Assembly (NCBI GenBank): GCA_021234155.1
Contig: JAJEKV010000001.1
Span: 865,927 to 929,926, forward strand
DNA length: 64,000 nt
Reading direction: 5' to 3'
Source of the DNA: Isoetes taiwanensis
Lineage: Eukaryota; Streptophyta; Lycopodiopsida; Isoetales; Isoetaceae
Within the stretch, counting starts at the first letter, position 1, and each line of letters begins with the position of its first letter. The notes beneath the pieces were generated by a model. It searched no databases and was not told where the DNA came from. It saw nothing but the letters and a program-made list of their open reading frames with translations. A program made the position numbers and the translations under genes. Shown in pieces: positions 21,180 through 33,077 of the stretch.

Positions 21180-21810
21180 GCACTCGAACCAGGAACAAAA
21201 CCAACAAGCAAGGCTCCATATAGAATGACAACCACAGGGGTTGCCGAGACTGAAGAAGCGATTCGCGAGGCTGCTTTCGACCTAGGTTTCATTAGACCTA
21301 GTGTCTACGCCCGTTTGGGGCGCCCATTCTTTTTGTCAAGAAGAAGGATGGATCTTTGAGAATGTGCATAGACTATAGGCAGTTGAATAAGCACACCATT
21401 AAGAACAAGTATCGCTCCCAAAGATGGGGGCGACTTGATGGATCAGCTCAAGGTGCAAAGATCTTCTCCAAAATCGACTTAAGGTCGAGGATATCATCAG
21501 ATCAGGATAAAGGAAGAAGATATCCATAAGACCGCCTTGAGCGGTATGGGCATTATGAGTTCCGCAGTAATGCCTTCGGCTTATCAAATGCCCCATAGCG
21601 TTCATGAGGCTCATGAGCGATATCTTCGAGGAGTTCTGGACACCTTTGTGATTGTTTTCTTTGGCGACATTTTGGTGCATAGCAGATCCCTTGAAGAAAC
21701 GCATTACAACACTTGAGAAGAGTGCTAGAGAAGTTGAAGAGGCACGGTTATGCGCCAAGTTGTCGAAGTGCCGCCGCCTTGAGAAAAGGTGGAGTATCTA
21801 GGTCATGTGA
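21180..21810 (+). pseudogene. chromovirus reverse transcriptase
   Basis: Across several frames: APYRMTTTGVAETEEAIREA-like start, then [30 protein letters not shown] followed by [16 protein letters not shown], and the active-site region DTFVIVFFGDILVHS. The YxDD box reads FFGD, so the first catalytic Asp is Gly in this consensus. Whether that is a lesion or a base-call error is unclear. Confidence 0.88.
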
Positions 21811-22039
21811 TCTCGCCGAGAAGGCATCTGTGAGACCCGCGCCAAGATTGAGGCCGTCATTCGGTGGCGGGCGCCCGAAAGAATGTGCATGAAGTCGGAA
21901 GTTTCCTCGGCCTAGCGAGGGTACTACGAGGAAGTTCGTGAAGAACTTTGCTAAGATAACAGCCGGATTAACGGACGACGAGGGGCGAGAAGGTGAAAAG
22001 ATTGGGTAGAGCATTGGCACAAGAAAGCCCAAAAGGGGT

Positions 22040-22465
22040 TTGAATTGTTGAAGGAAGCTTTAACAACAGCCTCGGTCTTAACCCTTGGGACGGGAGAAAG
22101 ATAAGCTTGTAGCAGCGGATGCGAGTAAGATAGCTTCTGGTGCGGTGCTTATGCAAGAAGAGCGTGTGGTAGGCGTATGATTCAGGGAAGATGAGCGGCC
22201 GAGGAGCGCTACCCAACGCCGCGATCAGGAGTTGCTGCGGTTGTCGGGGCATTAAGAATATGGAGGCATTATCTCTTGGGAAGGAAGTTCCAATTGGATA
22301 CCGACCATGAGCCTCAATATGTATTCAACATAAACCACACCTTAATCGAGGCAGTGAGGAGATGGATGGAGTTCCTCGAAGAATATGACTTTGATATAGT
22401 CTACAAGCGGGAAGCTCAATGTGGTAGCGGATCGCTTTCAAGGCATCCCACGACAACTAGAGTGC
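22040..22465 (+). pseudogene. chromovirus RNase H
   Basis: After frame changes: SVLTLG, ADASKIASGAVLMQE (first catalytic Asp), then ALRIWRHYLLGRKFQLDTDHEPQY at about 22247-22320 and NHTLIEAVRRWMEFLEEYDFDIVYK, the classic gypsy RNase H end leading into integrase. Confidence 0.88.
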
Positions 22466-22639
22466 ATTGCAATGCAATTTCGGCGCTCTCCGGCTGACTT
22501 TGGTAAAAGGATTGAAGAGTCCTTGCCAGCGGATGTGGATTTCAGGGGAAGTATGGGCAAAGCCTAGAAACGGATAAAAAGCGGGGAGGCCTTCAAGCAT
22601 TATAAGAAGGGAAGGCAACCTGTTATACCATAAGAACAA

Positions 22640-23570
22640 GTTGTGCGTGCGAATCATCGGGTGTAAGGAAGTTGATCCTCCCGACACGCTACAAATGCCC
22701 AATAGCTGGCCATGCGGGATTCATGAAAACATATTTCAAAGTCTTGCGCGGCGGCTATTATTGGCCGGGAATGAAGAAGCAAATGGCTTCGCTACATCAA
22801 GGAATGTCGGCTATGCCCGCCGGGCGAAGGAGCAGCCGAATTCAGGGGCATTAGAGCCATTAAGCGGTGCCAAGCGCTAAGTGGGAGGTAATCGGCATGG
22901 ATTTCATCACGGGACTCCCCAAGGACAGTAAGGCAAAGGATGCCTTAATGGTAGTGGTCGACAAGTTGTCGAAGATGGCACATTTTGTGCCTTGCGGAAC
23001 CACGGTCTGACCATGGATACAGCAAAGCTCTTCACCAAAGAGATCTTCGGGCTTCATGGCATGCCAAAGGAGATCATCTCCGAGCGAGGGATCGAAGTTC
23101 ATGAGTGCCTTTTTGGCAAGACCTCTTTGCGGCGATCAGGGCGAAGCTATCCATGAGCACGCGGCATATCATCCTCGAGACGGATGGCGGGCCGGAGGCG
23201 GACCAACGGGATTTTAGAGGACATGCTACGAAACTATATGCGGAATAAGCAAGGTATGTGGGAAGAGTTTATTCACTTGGTGGAGTTTGCATACAATAGC
23301 ACCAAGCAGGAATCATCCCAAATGTCGCCGTTTATGATCAATTCGGCTATCTCGATTACTAACTCGGACACTTGGCACAACCAGGTGTCAAAAGTGGAAG
23401 TTTCGCAGCAGATGTTGGCCGATATGCGGCAGCTTTGTAGAGGAAGTTGGCTATACGCTAGCGGCAAGAAGTCAAATCAAAAAGAGCATCGTAGGACAAG
23501 CATCGAGCGTAAAGAGAGTTCAAAGTTGGAGATGATGTTTGGCTCAAGATTAAGGTGAAGCGGAAGCTTC
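22640..23570 (+). pseudogene. chromovirus integrase core
   Basis: Zinc-binding region remnants (GHAGFMKTYFKVLRGGYYWPGM), then the catalytic core: VIGMDFITGLPKDSKAKDA and VVDKLSKMAHFVPC with the first Asp, a degraded second Asp region near 23085, and AYHP..DG...TNGILEDMLRNYMRNKQGMW at 23160-23262. FIHLVEFAYNSTKQESSQMSPF follows in an open frame of 124 codons (23184-23558). Several indels. Confidence 0.9.
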
Positions 23571-23779
23571 GGGATCGGCAATTGCAAGAAGCTTGCTCCA
23601 AGGTGGGCTGGACCTTTCGGAATAGTCGAGAAACTAGGCAATCAAGCCTACAAGGCTAGACTTGCCAACACACCTAAAGATTCATAAGGTCTTCCACGTG
23701 AGTTTGCTGAAAGAGGCATACCCCAAATCGCAGGGCGAAGTCTTGGATTATGCTTATTGTTGGAAATGGCGGAGAACAT

Positions 23780-23995
23780 TTGGAAATAGTTCGAATTGAT
23801 TCTTGATAAAGCTTTCAAGAAAGCGAGGAGATCGGAATTCCTCCATTATTTGGTCAAGTGGAAACACTTACCGGTGGAAGGCGCCAATGGGTACTTAAGA
23901 AAGATTTAGTAAAGCGGTACCCACGGTTTATGGAGCAATGGGGCGGCAAAGGTCATCTCGAAGAAATCGGCTCGGGCATGTCGATTTGTGTAGGT
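23780..23995 (+). pseudogene. integrase C-terminal chromodomain
   Basis: ILDKAFKKARRSEFLHYLVKWKHLPVEGA matches the chromodomain core (the LVKWKG.P..E.TWE block), followed after a one-base shift by DLVKRYPRFMEQWG. It defines the element as a chromovirus. Chromodomains bind modified histone tails and steer integration in this group. Confidence 0.88.
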
Positions 23996-24760
23996 TAATT
24001 CTTGTATAGTTAAGATTAATCTCGCATGCCACCTACGCTTAGTATGGGTCGCATCGTTGTCACCGATGATGGGACCACTACGGTGATCTCTAGGGCGATG
24101 GTGTAATGTCAATGTAGGCATGACGGCGTTTCGCTTAGGCCCAGTGGAAGGTAGATTAGAAAGTCTACTTCTGTTCCGCGAGTAGACGCGACCTAGAGAA
24201 AGGAGGTCATTGAGGAATGCATTGATAGGAAAAGCACCTTTAGCCCCATATATGCTTTGATAGGAGGAATCTATCCTTGGCCCCCGCGAGAAGGATATCC
24301 TCCACGTTGGGCAACTAGAGGTGTAGGCATGGCTGCATATAGGCATGTAGTCTCTCCGCTGGCCATAATGGAAGATTCACCCTCTTCCTATGTAGGAGAT
24401 TAGCCATGCATCCATGTAGATAGGTGGGGTGGTCACCATATAACCAAAATTTTAATTAATAATTAAATGGTACTAACGTAGTGTCGACCTGCAGAGCCAA
24501 GAAAGCGCTCGAGGAGGGCAAGGAGGTCGAAGCCATACTGAAGACTTGCAACACAAATTTTGTTGGAATGTGTTGCAAGGAATCAAGGGTACCTCGAGCG
24601 TAATTTTAAATTTTGATAAACTTAATAGTAATGTTAAGGGAATGTTGGAGTAATCTGTTAGTAATGTTGTGAATTGATAAGTTATTTCATAATATAATAA
24701 TGTGATAAAAGTATTACCTTAGGGTAATCGTAATAAATGTGTAAGTATTTTAGTAGTGTA
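23996..24760 (+). other. chromovirus 3' untranslated region before the Helitron
   Basis: No coding signal. It has a moderately GC-rich part to 24420, then AT-rich sequence to the Helitron 3' end at 24761. Confidence 0.5.
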
Positions 24761-27374
24761 CTAGTAATGGTGCCAGTTCTTTGGGCATATGTTGGGAGCA
24801 CAGAAGTTTTTGGTGCGAAAAAAAAACTGCGGGAATAATCCAACTATTTAATTTTTTTATTATAACGGAACTTTTCAAAGGTATAACAATGTCTATAAGA
24901 CATCTAGCTCCTTCATGTTAGATAGTGTTGCATCGGTATCTATCTGAGAGCTTTGAGTAGAACATGATGATGCTTGTTCATAGCAATTGTTAGGTCTCCA
25001 CATTTGCCACATGCTAAAAAAGTGGCACATATCATACCACAATGGCTCTGTGTCTCCGGGTGTAGTGGGATTGAGAGATGCTTCAAAGTTTGGACCCAAT
25101 GAGAACCTAAAAAGCACTACAATACAAATTGTTAATAAATCATCTTAAAATATCAGCCTCATCGTTGTACTTGGTTTTCTTACTATTTTCGATGAAGGCC
25201 ATTTGATAGCAAATTTGAAGGAGCAGATTCTACCTATGTCTTCTTTTCAAGGAATTCGTTATAATATTTGGGTGAGGGGCATTGGATGGCAAATGCAGAT
25301 TTCACCCATGTCTACAAACATTAATAACCAAAAGTAATGGTACCCAGCCTTGCTGGGCATAAATTAGGAACCTTTAATTTCTTTTTTTTTTATTCTCCTT
25401 TTTTTTTTTCTAACCCCCTTCTCCCTCCCTTTGCCTTCCCTTCCCCCTTCCCCTTTTTTTCTTTCTCTTTTTCTTATCAGCTTTTTCCCTTTCTTTTTAT
25501 CTTTCCCCGCTCTTCCCATTTTTCCACTACTCTCTTTCCCTTTCCTTTTCCCCTTCCTCTTCCTTTTCCTTTTCCTTTTCTCTTTCCCGTTTCTCGTGCA
25601 TTTTTTTCGTTCTCTTTTGCTTACCTTTTCATGTGCCCTTTTCTTCCTTTCCCCACCGTCTTCCTCTTGATCACGTGCCATTTTCCCCATCTCTTTTCCC
25701 ATTTCTCTCTCCTCTTTTCCTCATGCTCTTTTTGTTTTCCCTTCTCCTTTTTCCGCTTCCCTTTTCCTTTCAACTTTCCATTCCCTTTTCATACATTCCC
25801 CACCCTTTTGCTTTGCGATGTTCCCTTTTTCCCTTTCCTTTCTCTTTCCCCTACCTTTACATTTTCCCTTTCCCGTTCCCTTTCGCTTTTCATATGCCTC
25901 TTTCCATTCCCTTTTCTCAATCTTTTTTATGTACCCTTTTTCCTTCTTTCCCCATCCTCTTCCCCTTTTTCCCCTTTCCACTTTCCCCTTTCTTGTTTCT
26001 TTTTTCTTTTCCCTTTCCCATACTCTTTTTCCCTTTCTTTTTTTTTTTTCTATTTCCTCACCCTTTCCCTCTTCCCTTTTTCTCGTGCCCTTTTTCTCCT
26101 TCCTCTTTTCCTCTTTTCCTATTCCTTGCTCCCTACCCTTTGTCTATTCTACTTTCCCCCACCTTTTTTTCCTCATTTTTCCATTCTTTTCCCTCTTCCT
26201 TTTTCTCGATGCTCTTTTTTGCTTTCCTTTTTCTCTTTCTTGACCCTTTCTCTTTTCCCTTTTTTTCACGCCCTTTTCCTTTTTTTCTCTTTCTCCTGCG
26301 TTCCCTTTTCCCAAGTTCTCTTTTTCCCTTTTCCCCTCTCTTTTCCTTTTTACTTTTCTTTTCCCATAGACTTTGCAACCTTTTTATTATTTTCCCTTAT
26401 ACCTTTTTCTCCTTTTCTCACCTTTACTCCTTACCCTTCTCATGATTGCTCTTTTCCGTTCCCTTTCCCCTCGCCTATTCTAATCCTTTTTCTATTTTCT
26501 TTTATCTATCCATTTTCCTTTTTCTCCTTCTCTTTCCTTTTTCCTCTTACCTTTCTTTTATTCCTTTTTCCTTTTCGCTTTTCCTTTTCCCTTTTCCCTT
26601 TTCCTTTTCCTTTTCCCTTTCATCGTTGTTCCTTTTCCCTTCCCCTCTTCCTTTTCCCTTTTCCCTTTCATCGTTTTTTTCCTTTTCCCTTCCCCTTTTC
26701 CTTTTTCCTTTTTCCTTTTCCTTTTCCCTTTCATCGTTTTTCCTTTTCCCTCCCCTTTTCCTTTTCCCTTTTCCCTTTTCCCTTTCATCATTTTTTTTCC
26801 TTTTCCTTCCCTTTTCCGTTTCCCTTTTTAGTTTTTCCCTTTCATCGTTTTCCCTTTTCCCGTCCCCTTTTCCTTTTCCCTTTTCCCTTTTCCTTTTCCC
26901 TTTTTCCTTTTCCTTTTCCTTTTCCTTTTCCGTTTTTCCCTTTTCCGTTTTCCCTTTTCCTTTCATCTTTTTCCTTTTCCCTTCCCTTTTCCTTTTACTT
27001 TTTTCCTTTCATGTTTTTCCCTTTTCCCTTTTCCCTTTCATCGTTTTCCTTTTCCTTCCCTTTTCCGTTTCCTTTTCCCTTTTCCCTTTCATCGTTTTTC
27101 CTTTTCCCTTCCCCTTCCCTTTTCCCTTTTCCTTTTGCCCTTTCCCTTTTGCCCTTTCCTTTCCCTTTCCCTTTTCCTTTCCCTTTCCCTTTCCTTTCCC
27201 TTTCCCTTTTCCTTTTCCTTTTCCTTTTTCCTTTTCCCTTTCATATTGAAGACATAGTCAAGATGAAATTTTAGTTGAAGACACGCACACATCATCTCCA
27301 CCATTGATCAATCAAATCCTCGGCCCGTCCGATTTGGGGGTGCGGTCCATTACACTTTTTATTATAATATAAGA
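24761..27374 (-). mobile_element. Helitrons D and C nested in the chromovirus
   Basis: CTAG at 24761 after A, with a hairpin-like gtgccagttctttgggcat, is one Helitron 3' end. A second, mutated 3' end is at 25331 (aaagtaatgg with the hairpin acccagccttgctgggc). The shared 5' end is at 27374 (plus strand …attataatataaga before T; element orientation TCTTATATTATAAT). The inner one carries the 1.86-kb pyrimidine tract. They sit between the chromodomain and the PPT of the retrotransposon and are therefore younger than it. Confidence 0.8.
25380..27241. repeat. degenerate polypyrimidine tract (second copy)
   Basis: Almost pure C/T on the plus strand. The last 650 bp form higher-order units of about 50-60 bp ending in ccctttcatcgtttttcc, repeated roughly nine times (26610-27110). 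It is homologous in kind and Helitron position to 8478-10192 and, reversed, 58478-60117. Confidence 0.95.
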
Positions 27375-27408
27375 TCGTATGCATCGGGTTGATTGCGGGT
27401 TAGGAAGA

Positions 27409-27467
27409 TTCAAGGTGGGGAGAACCACGATCTTTGCCGGACGGACATCATTTCAAGGTGGGGAGAA
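27409..27467 (+). promoter_or_regulatory. chromovirus polypurine tract, duplicated
   Basis: ttcaaggtggggagaa at 27452-27467 abuts the 3' LTR (TGTGGCG at 27468) and is the PPT. An identical copy lies 43 bp upstream at 27409-27424. Confidence 0.85.
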
Positions 27468-29172
27468 TGTGGCGTTCGAGCGATTATCGCTCGGGGCGTA
27501 TGTTGTATGCTGCCCCGTCCAGCGTACCGCCTGCCCCGATTGGCGTGTATGCGTAGCGTATAGCCAAAGTGGGTAGCCCCTAGGGGGCAACTTGCTAAGG
27601 TGTGCATTAGTATTAATGTGCACATTTTCCAATGTACACATTAATGTGGGCACACATTTCCATGTGGCCACTTGATGCCAAGTGGGCCATACCTATAAGA
27701 CAATTAATGTGCACATTTTCCAATGTACACATTTATTAATGTGCACACATTTCCATGTGAGCACATTTGGGTGCACACATTTCCATGTGGGCACATTTGG
27801 CCACCTAGCCCTTAAAGGCAAGTGGGCCCATTACCAATTATCCCACATGCCAAAAGGGGATAATTGGAAACCCTAGCCACCCCTTGTCTATATAGGGTGG
27901 GAAACCCTAACTAACCTAATTTTCGATTTTAGGGCTTCAGAACTCTGTTTTGGCTGCCTCAACAGCCAAAACCGCATCCCAGACTCTGCTTGGGAGAATT
28001 GCATCCTTAGTTCCTCGAGATTCGAGCGTTTCAGCAGGATGGTCGAGCTCAAAGTCGAGGAGCCCCTCAAGGATCAGGTATTTGGCCAATTAGATAGTCT
28101 AAACCCTATTTTAGGCATTGAATCAGTAGGTTTAGCCTATTAGATTGCCCATAGCGGCCCTCTAGAACTCTAGATAGCAGATTCTAACTAAAGAACCTAA
28201 CTCTATGATGTAGATTAGATCTTGTTCTTCAGTTCTTCTGTGATGTATATGGATGATGTATCTCTGTGAACTCCTTGTATTGGGAAGGGGGGTAGAGACC
28301 TAAAGCTTTGTAGTTGATGCTCCTAGAGTAGCCTCTCTAGCACACTGTAGATTCGGCCTGTGCACAAGAGCCACACCGGGATGTGGGTGAAGGGGCGGTG
28401 GGCGAGAAGGAGGTTCATGTCGACTCTTGAACGATCCCTCTGGTGTGTAAAGACTGTCGGGGATCATTGTGACTAGGTCTAATGGCTTGCCCGCGCGTGT
28501 GGGCAAGGCATGGGCTCGACACTCGTGAGGTGGTGAATATGACCTTCCATTGAGTTCAAGTCGAATACGGGCAGTGGCCCTCTAGTCACCTTGAGTCAGC
28601 ATGGAGATCTCTGGAGGGAGTGAACCCTACCTGCCCCATCGGAACTGGGGAGATGCAACCCAGGATATAGCCCCCTTGGCTATGCATCCGGCGGGCTACA
28701 GTCAGGTCCCAACACTTTTCAGCCTACTCTGCAAAGTGTGCACAGGAGGGGCGGATGGAGCGGACAACCCTAGGCCATGTTCTTATGCCGGCCCAAATCC
28801 ATTGCCATGAATTACATGCGCAATGAACTCACGGAGCCAAGCTTGTCGGTCCATCCCCTGTATGCGAGCCTTGGGTAGGATTCCCTATGTGATGTGCCGA
28901 TCTTTGTCTATGCAGATATGTGGAGGACCATCGCCAGCGATGGTCATATGATGTTGATGTATGTGCTCTTGACATGTATGTTTACGCTTCAGCTAGGTAG
29001 GCCACGAGGGAGCGGGGTGCAATGACCCTCCACTCTTCCACTTTGGAACCCGTTACGGTTCACGTTCTGCGGTGTCATGTGGAGGGCCCCTGTATTAACC
29101 GGAGCTGGTATGGGGATGAACTCCTCGGTTGTATACGGTGAGTGCACCGTATCACAGTAGGGGACGTCCGCA
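27468..29172 (+). repeat. chromovirus 3' LTR
   Basis: Collinear with 13103-14833, starting TGTGGCGTTCG and ending gtccgca. TATA-like tctatatagg at 27887-27896. Confidence 0.93.
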
Positions 29173-29173
29173 G

Positions 29174-29716
29174 CATTGACATGCTTAGAACTGATGAAAA
29201 TGTTTCTAAGGCATGCACATTATTTATGTGTTTCTGCCATCGATGGATATACGTGTGGACACAATACATTCAAACTGGTCGGCCCACACATGGAATTCTA
29301 GAAGGGGGCCATAGTTTGGATCTCAATTCTGTAATGTCAATTGCATGGCCCAATAATTGGCCATCTCGATCTCATTAATTGGGAGCTGAGGAACTGGTCT
29401 GTTGAAGCATTCGTCTGGGACTGATGTGCACCATTACTCTTACGTTTTTGGTCTGTTATCCATTACTGAGCGTTCATTTCTGTCCTCTCCCTATTCAAGT
29501 GTTACTGTATTAAACAAGAGGTTGACGCGTTCAAGTGTTAAACGATGTTAAAACGATGTTAAAGTTAAATTGAAAAAATGATGTTAAATGAAAAAATGAT
29601 GTTAAAGTTGCAATGCCTTGATGTAAAGTGAGTTTTTATAAATTGATGATACTATGCCTTATCCTTAGCGATGCACTAAGATGGTCAAAGACTGCAAAGA
29701 TGGAGACGGAAATGAG
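29174..29716 (+). repeat. ~540-bp host tandem-repeat monomer, complete copy
   Basis: Runs from attgacatgcttagaactg to gaggttagag. The next copy starts directly at 29716-29717 with the same words. It contains a taaacgatgttaaa block repeated within. It is not recognised as coding. Confidence 0.85.
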
Positions 29717-29816
29717 GTTAGAGATTGACATGCTTAGAACTGTTGTGAAAATGTTTCTAAGGCATTGATGGATATACATTTATGTGGTCGGCCCACACAT
29801 GGAATTCTAGAAGGCA

Positions 29817-32265
29817 CTAGTAACAGTGCCCAGCGTTGCTGGGCATATGTTGGCAATATAAGGTCAATGCGGCCTTTGCACTCAAATCAAGATCTTTCTT
29901 ACTAACCATCTAGTTCTAGGGCAATAAGCTACTAAAATTGTACATACACGCCCACTATAACTTCCACGAATTTAAACCGAACCCCTTCTAATCCCCTTCT
30001 AATCTGACTATTTTTACATCATAGTTGACGCTTCCATATGGGCAACACTAAGTGTTGTTTCAAGTATTCAAGAATAATTTAAGTTCTTAGGAATGGTGCC
30101 CAACATTGCTGCGCAATGTCTAGGTTTTTATACGTTCCATTGTCCAATTTTGATAATAGAAAAATTGCCTAGCATTGCTAGGCCAGTTTGTTTGATATAA
30201 CGATATTATATAGCTTGTGATCTAGATATTATATAGCTTGTGATCTAGAATGGAGGCATTTGTAGATTCAAGATGATGAAAGTGGTTCTTGTATATGTCA
30301 TTTCACTAAGTGATTATGCAGGGGTAGATATAGGTTGTAAATATGATAATGATCTTCTATTTTTGCTATTTTACCATGGAATTTTAACACCTTTAATGTA
30401 TAATTTGGTTTTGCATTGATCATTTAGCAAACACAACTCAAATAAAGAATTCCAAAAGTAAAATTAAGTGTAAAATAAGTACATATAAAATAAGTACATA
30501 TAAAATAAGTGGTGCAATAAGTCAATGTTCTATTCAAGAAAGTTGGAATGGTGCATCAGTCAAACATCTTTAGCCTGAACTAATCTTAAATGGCATAACT
30601 TTGAAGTTCTAAAAAACCACTTAAGCTTCTATGCACAAATTCTTATAATTTAACAGCCCAAGTACAGCAAAGATGCAGAAAAATCTGAACATACCTTTAA
30701 AACACCAGGACGGGCTTGAAAATTCTGCTTTTGCCATATTCTGCCCTGACTAAACCATCCCAACTAAATAAATGAACTAACTCTTATCCTCCATGCAGAA
30801 GGCACTTTTGCTGGCCATTTGTCCAATGCTGTTCTGCAGAAAAGCTTATTGGACCCCTTTTTCACATTCTGCCCAGACCTGAAATCATGTCCCTTATGGA
30901 CAATATGCAGGCCGATTTAGTTTTTGAGAATGCTGATCCTGTAGGCGCTGGAATATTTCATGCTCTTTCAACAAATGGCCACATTAAGTTTTCTTCTACA
31001 GATTTGGGCCTAACAATAGATGATGTGAGGCCAACAGATACTCTTTCTTCTATCACAATTAACTTGGCATGTACAGCCTCTTGGTCCTGCAACTTGTCAG
31101 GATCGTCTTCTTTTTTACTATAGATGAATCTTTCTCTATAGTCTTAAGTGATTTCTCAGCCATTATCCATTAGCTTCTATCCATTAGGAATCTGCCAGTT
31201 GGAAATATTACATGAAGATATAGATCAAGTTCAGCAAGCTTTTCTTCACCTTACCTGAAGAACTGTAAAAACGGATGCCCACAATCGGCATTCAAGTGAG
31301 AAAACGTGATCTCTGATGCCAAGAACAGTATGAGCTCTAAAACTACGAATGATGTGCGCGGGTTCTAATAGAAAGAATAGAATAGAATAGAATAGTTTTT
31401 TTAACGTCCACGAAGACCAATAGGTCATGGGACCCATACAATGGGCTAGTACAATCATTACTACTAGGATTAAAAAACCCCTGCCTCGAAAGGTTTTCAA
31501 GGGAAAAACCTTTGCAGTAATGATGATACTAGACAAGCTTAGATAATGACTACTGAGGGCTCAGTAATTGCAGACGTTTATCTAGAACCTCAAGTATGTA
31601 TAATGCCAAGTCATGCACAGATGGTGCGCAGATGATGAAAGTTAAGGATTGTCACAAAGAGAAAGGATCCACTGCGGAGAAAAAATACCTCAAAAACCAA
31701 AAGGCTGTGAGCAATAATCTTCATGAACTTCAAATGAGAAGAGGCCACACACGGAGCTCCAACAAACAGGTGATTTTGTTCTGCCCTAAGCAGGTCCGGC
31801 ACAGCGGAGTGTGCATGTGGCAGTGATATCTCCCGCCATGGCAGCAATTATCAAGCTCGAAACGATGGCTATCATACTCACACAGATGCTGCAGATCCTT
31901 ATCTCCTCCTCTATATCTGCCGCATCCATCTCAGTGAGTCGAGGCATCTCAGTGAGTGAGTCGAAAATGAAAATATCTGCCGTTTTTGGATCAAACTCAC
32001 CTCCCTGCAGAATCGATGGGCTCTACTGTGACATAGATGGAGCCGGATTAATCCAACCCCAATGCTTCAATCCATTCCGCCATAGCCAAGCTTGCGCCAT
32101 AGCCAATAGCCAAGCTTAACCTAGAGCTGCTCCTGCCGCAGACAAAAACAAAAAACCCTAGGAAAGAAACGATGCAGATGATGCCACGTGGCCTGGCGGA
32201 ATCTCAGCCGCCCAATCTAGGGCGCCATTCAAGACAGACATACACTAAAATTTTATAATATAGGA
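29817..32265 (-). mobile_element. Helitron E (2.45 kb), non-autonomous
   Basis: CTAG 29817-29820 after A, hairpin gcccagcgttgctgggc at the 3' end. The 5' end is TCCTATATTATAAAATTTTA (element orientation) ending at 32265, followed by T: an A|T insertion into the host repeat. Two more degenerate hairpin ends lie just inside (30091 and 30163). It carries a plus-strand frame at 30887-31123 of unknown meaning, a 160-bp repeat shared with Helitron F (31368-31535) and a GAATA microsatellite. No Rep/helicase. Confidence 0.85.
31368..31535 (+). repeat. 160-bp dispersed repeat, copy 1
   Basis: Begins with aatagaatagaatag, then gtttttttaacgtccac, and contains aaaaaacccctgcc and gaaaaacc. It is diverged but collinear with 35957-36125 in Helitron F. 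Confidence 0.85.
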
Positions 32266-33077
32266 TAGAATTCTGGACTTTGAACAAAGGTGCGATGCCA
32301 ATTCCAAGTTTGCTGGGCCGTAGTTTGGATCTCAATTCTGTAATATCAATTGCATGGCCAAATAATTGGGCATCTCGATCTCATTAACTAGTTATGGTGC
32401 CCATCGTTGATGGGCTAAGTTGTTAGATTTATAGGGTTCGGTATTTGGACCTTGCTTGTTAGCATGCTTCCTTGGCTCAAATGAATCAAATCTTATGAAT
32501 CAAATGTAAAGATGATGCTTCTGGTCGAGTTCTTTAGGACCGTGCTCAAAGTAAAAACTTGCCAAGACAGATACCTCCATAAGGGTTTGTCACGACATAG
32601 GGGTTTGTTTTCAAGTAGTTGCTTCATTCTCACTATCATTTCATAATGGTCATATGCATTACTAAATGTTAAGATGAAATTACACTTGTATGCCACGTTG
32701 ACAACGAAACCAACAAATTACTGTAAACTGTTATGTTGGGTTTCTAGTGTCATATATTAAAAGTGGCCTTGAAACCATTTAAGGTGATACGTTAGACTCA
32801 TCTATGTGGAACCAAATGTCGTATTTACTTTGTCTCTAGAGTTATCTATATATAAATAACAGAAAGTAGTAGTAGTTACTTTGCCCATGAGGGGGTTTTG
32901 TTTTTTATTCTTTCAAGTAGTTGCTTTATTCTCCACTATCATTTCGCAGTAGTTGCACACAATTTTACTATTTGAATTGCATGTTTGATATAAATGGGTA
33001 TTTATTACAGCGAGCTCTTGCCAAGTCCCAAAAAAAGACAGCAATTATTCATGCCACAGTTTTAACATAATTTATAC

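Larger units (their letters stand above)
13103..29172 (+). mobile_element. Ty3/gypsy chromovirus with an extra H3-like gene region; nested Helitron inside
   Basis: A complete plus-strand LTR retrotransposon. The 5' LTR is 13103-14833, the PBS 14837-14848, and the order gag-protease-RT-RNase H-integrase-chromodomain (about 19400-23995) defines a chromovirus. The PPT is 27452-27467 and the 3' LTR 27468-29172. ATTG flanks both ends (GATTG at 13098-13102, CATTG at 29174-29178), and the uninterrupted site is visible at 29708-29730. The element is 16.07 kb, or about 13.45 kb without the Helitron at 24761-27374. The interval 14900-19200, before gag, is unusual: it contains hairpin repeats, two TATA boxes and an H3-fold ORF. 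All polyprotein domains carry frameshifts, some possibly sequencing artefacts. Confidence 0.93.

Noticed and set aside
25337-27274. 645-codon open frame
   Set aside because: Same compositional artefact as above, in the second polypyrimidine tract.
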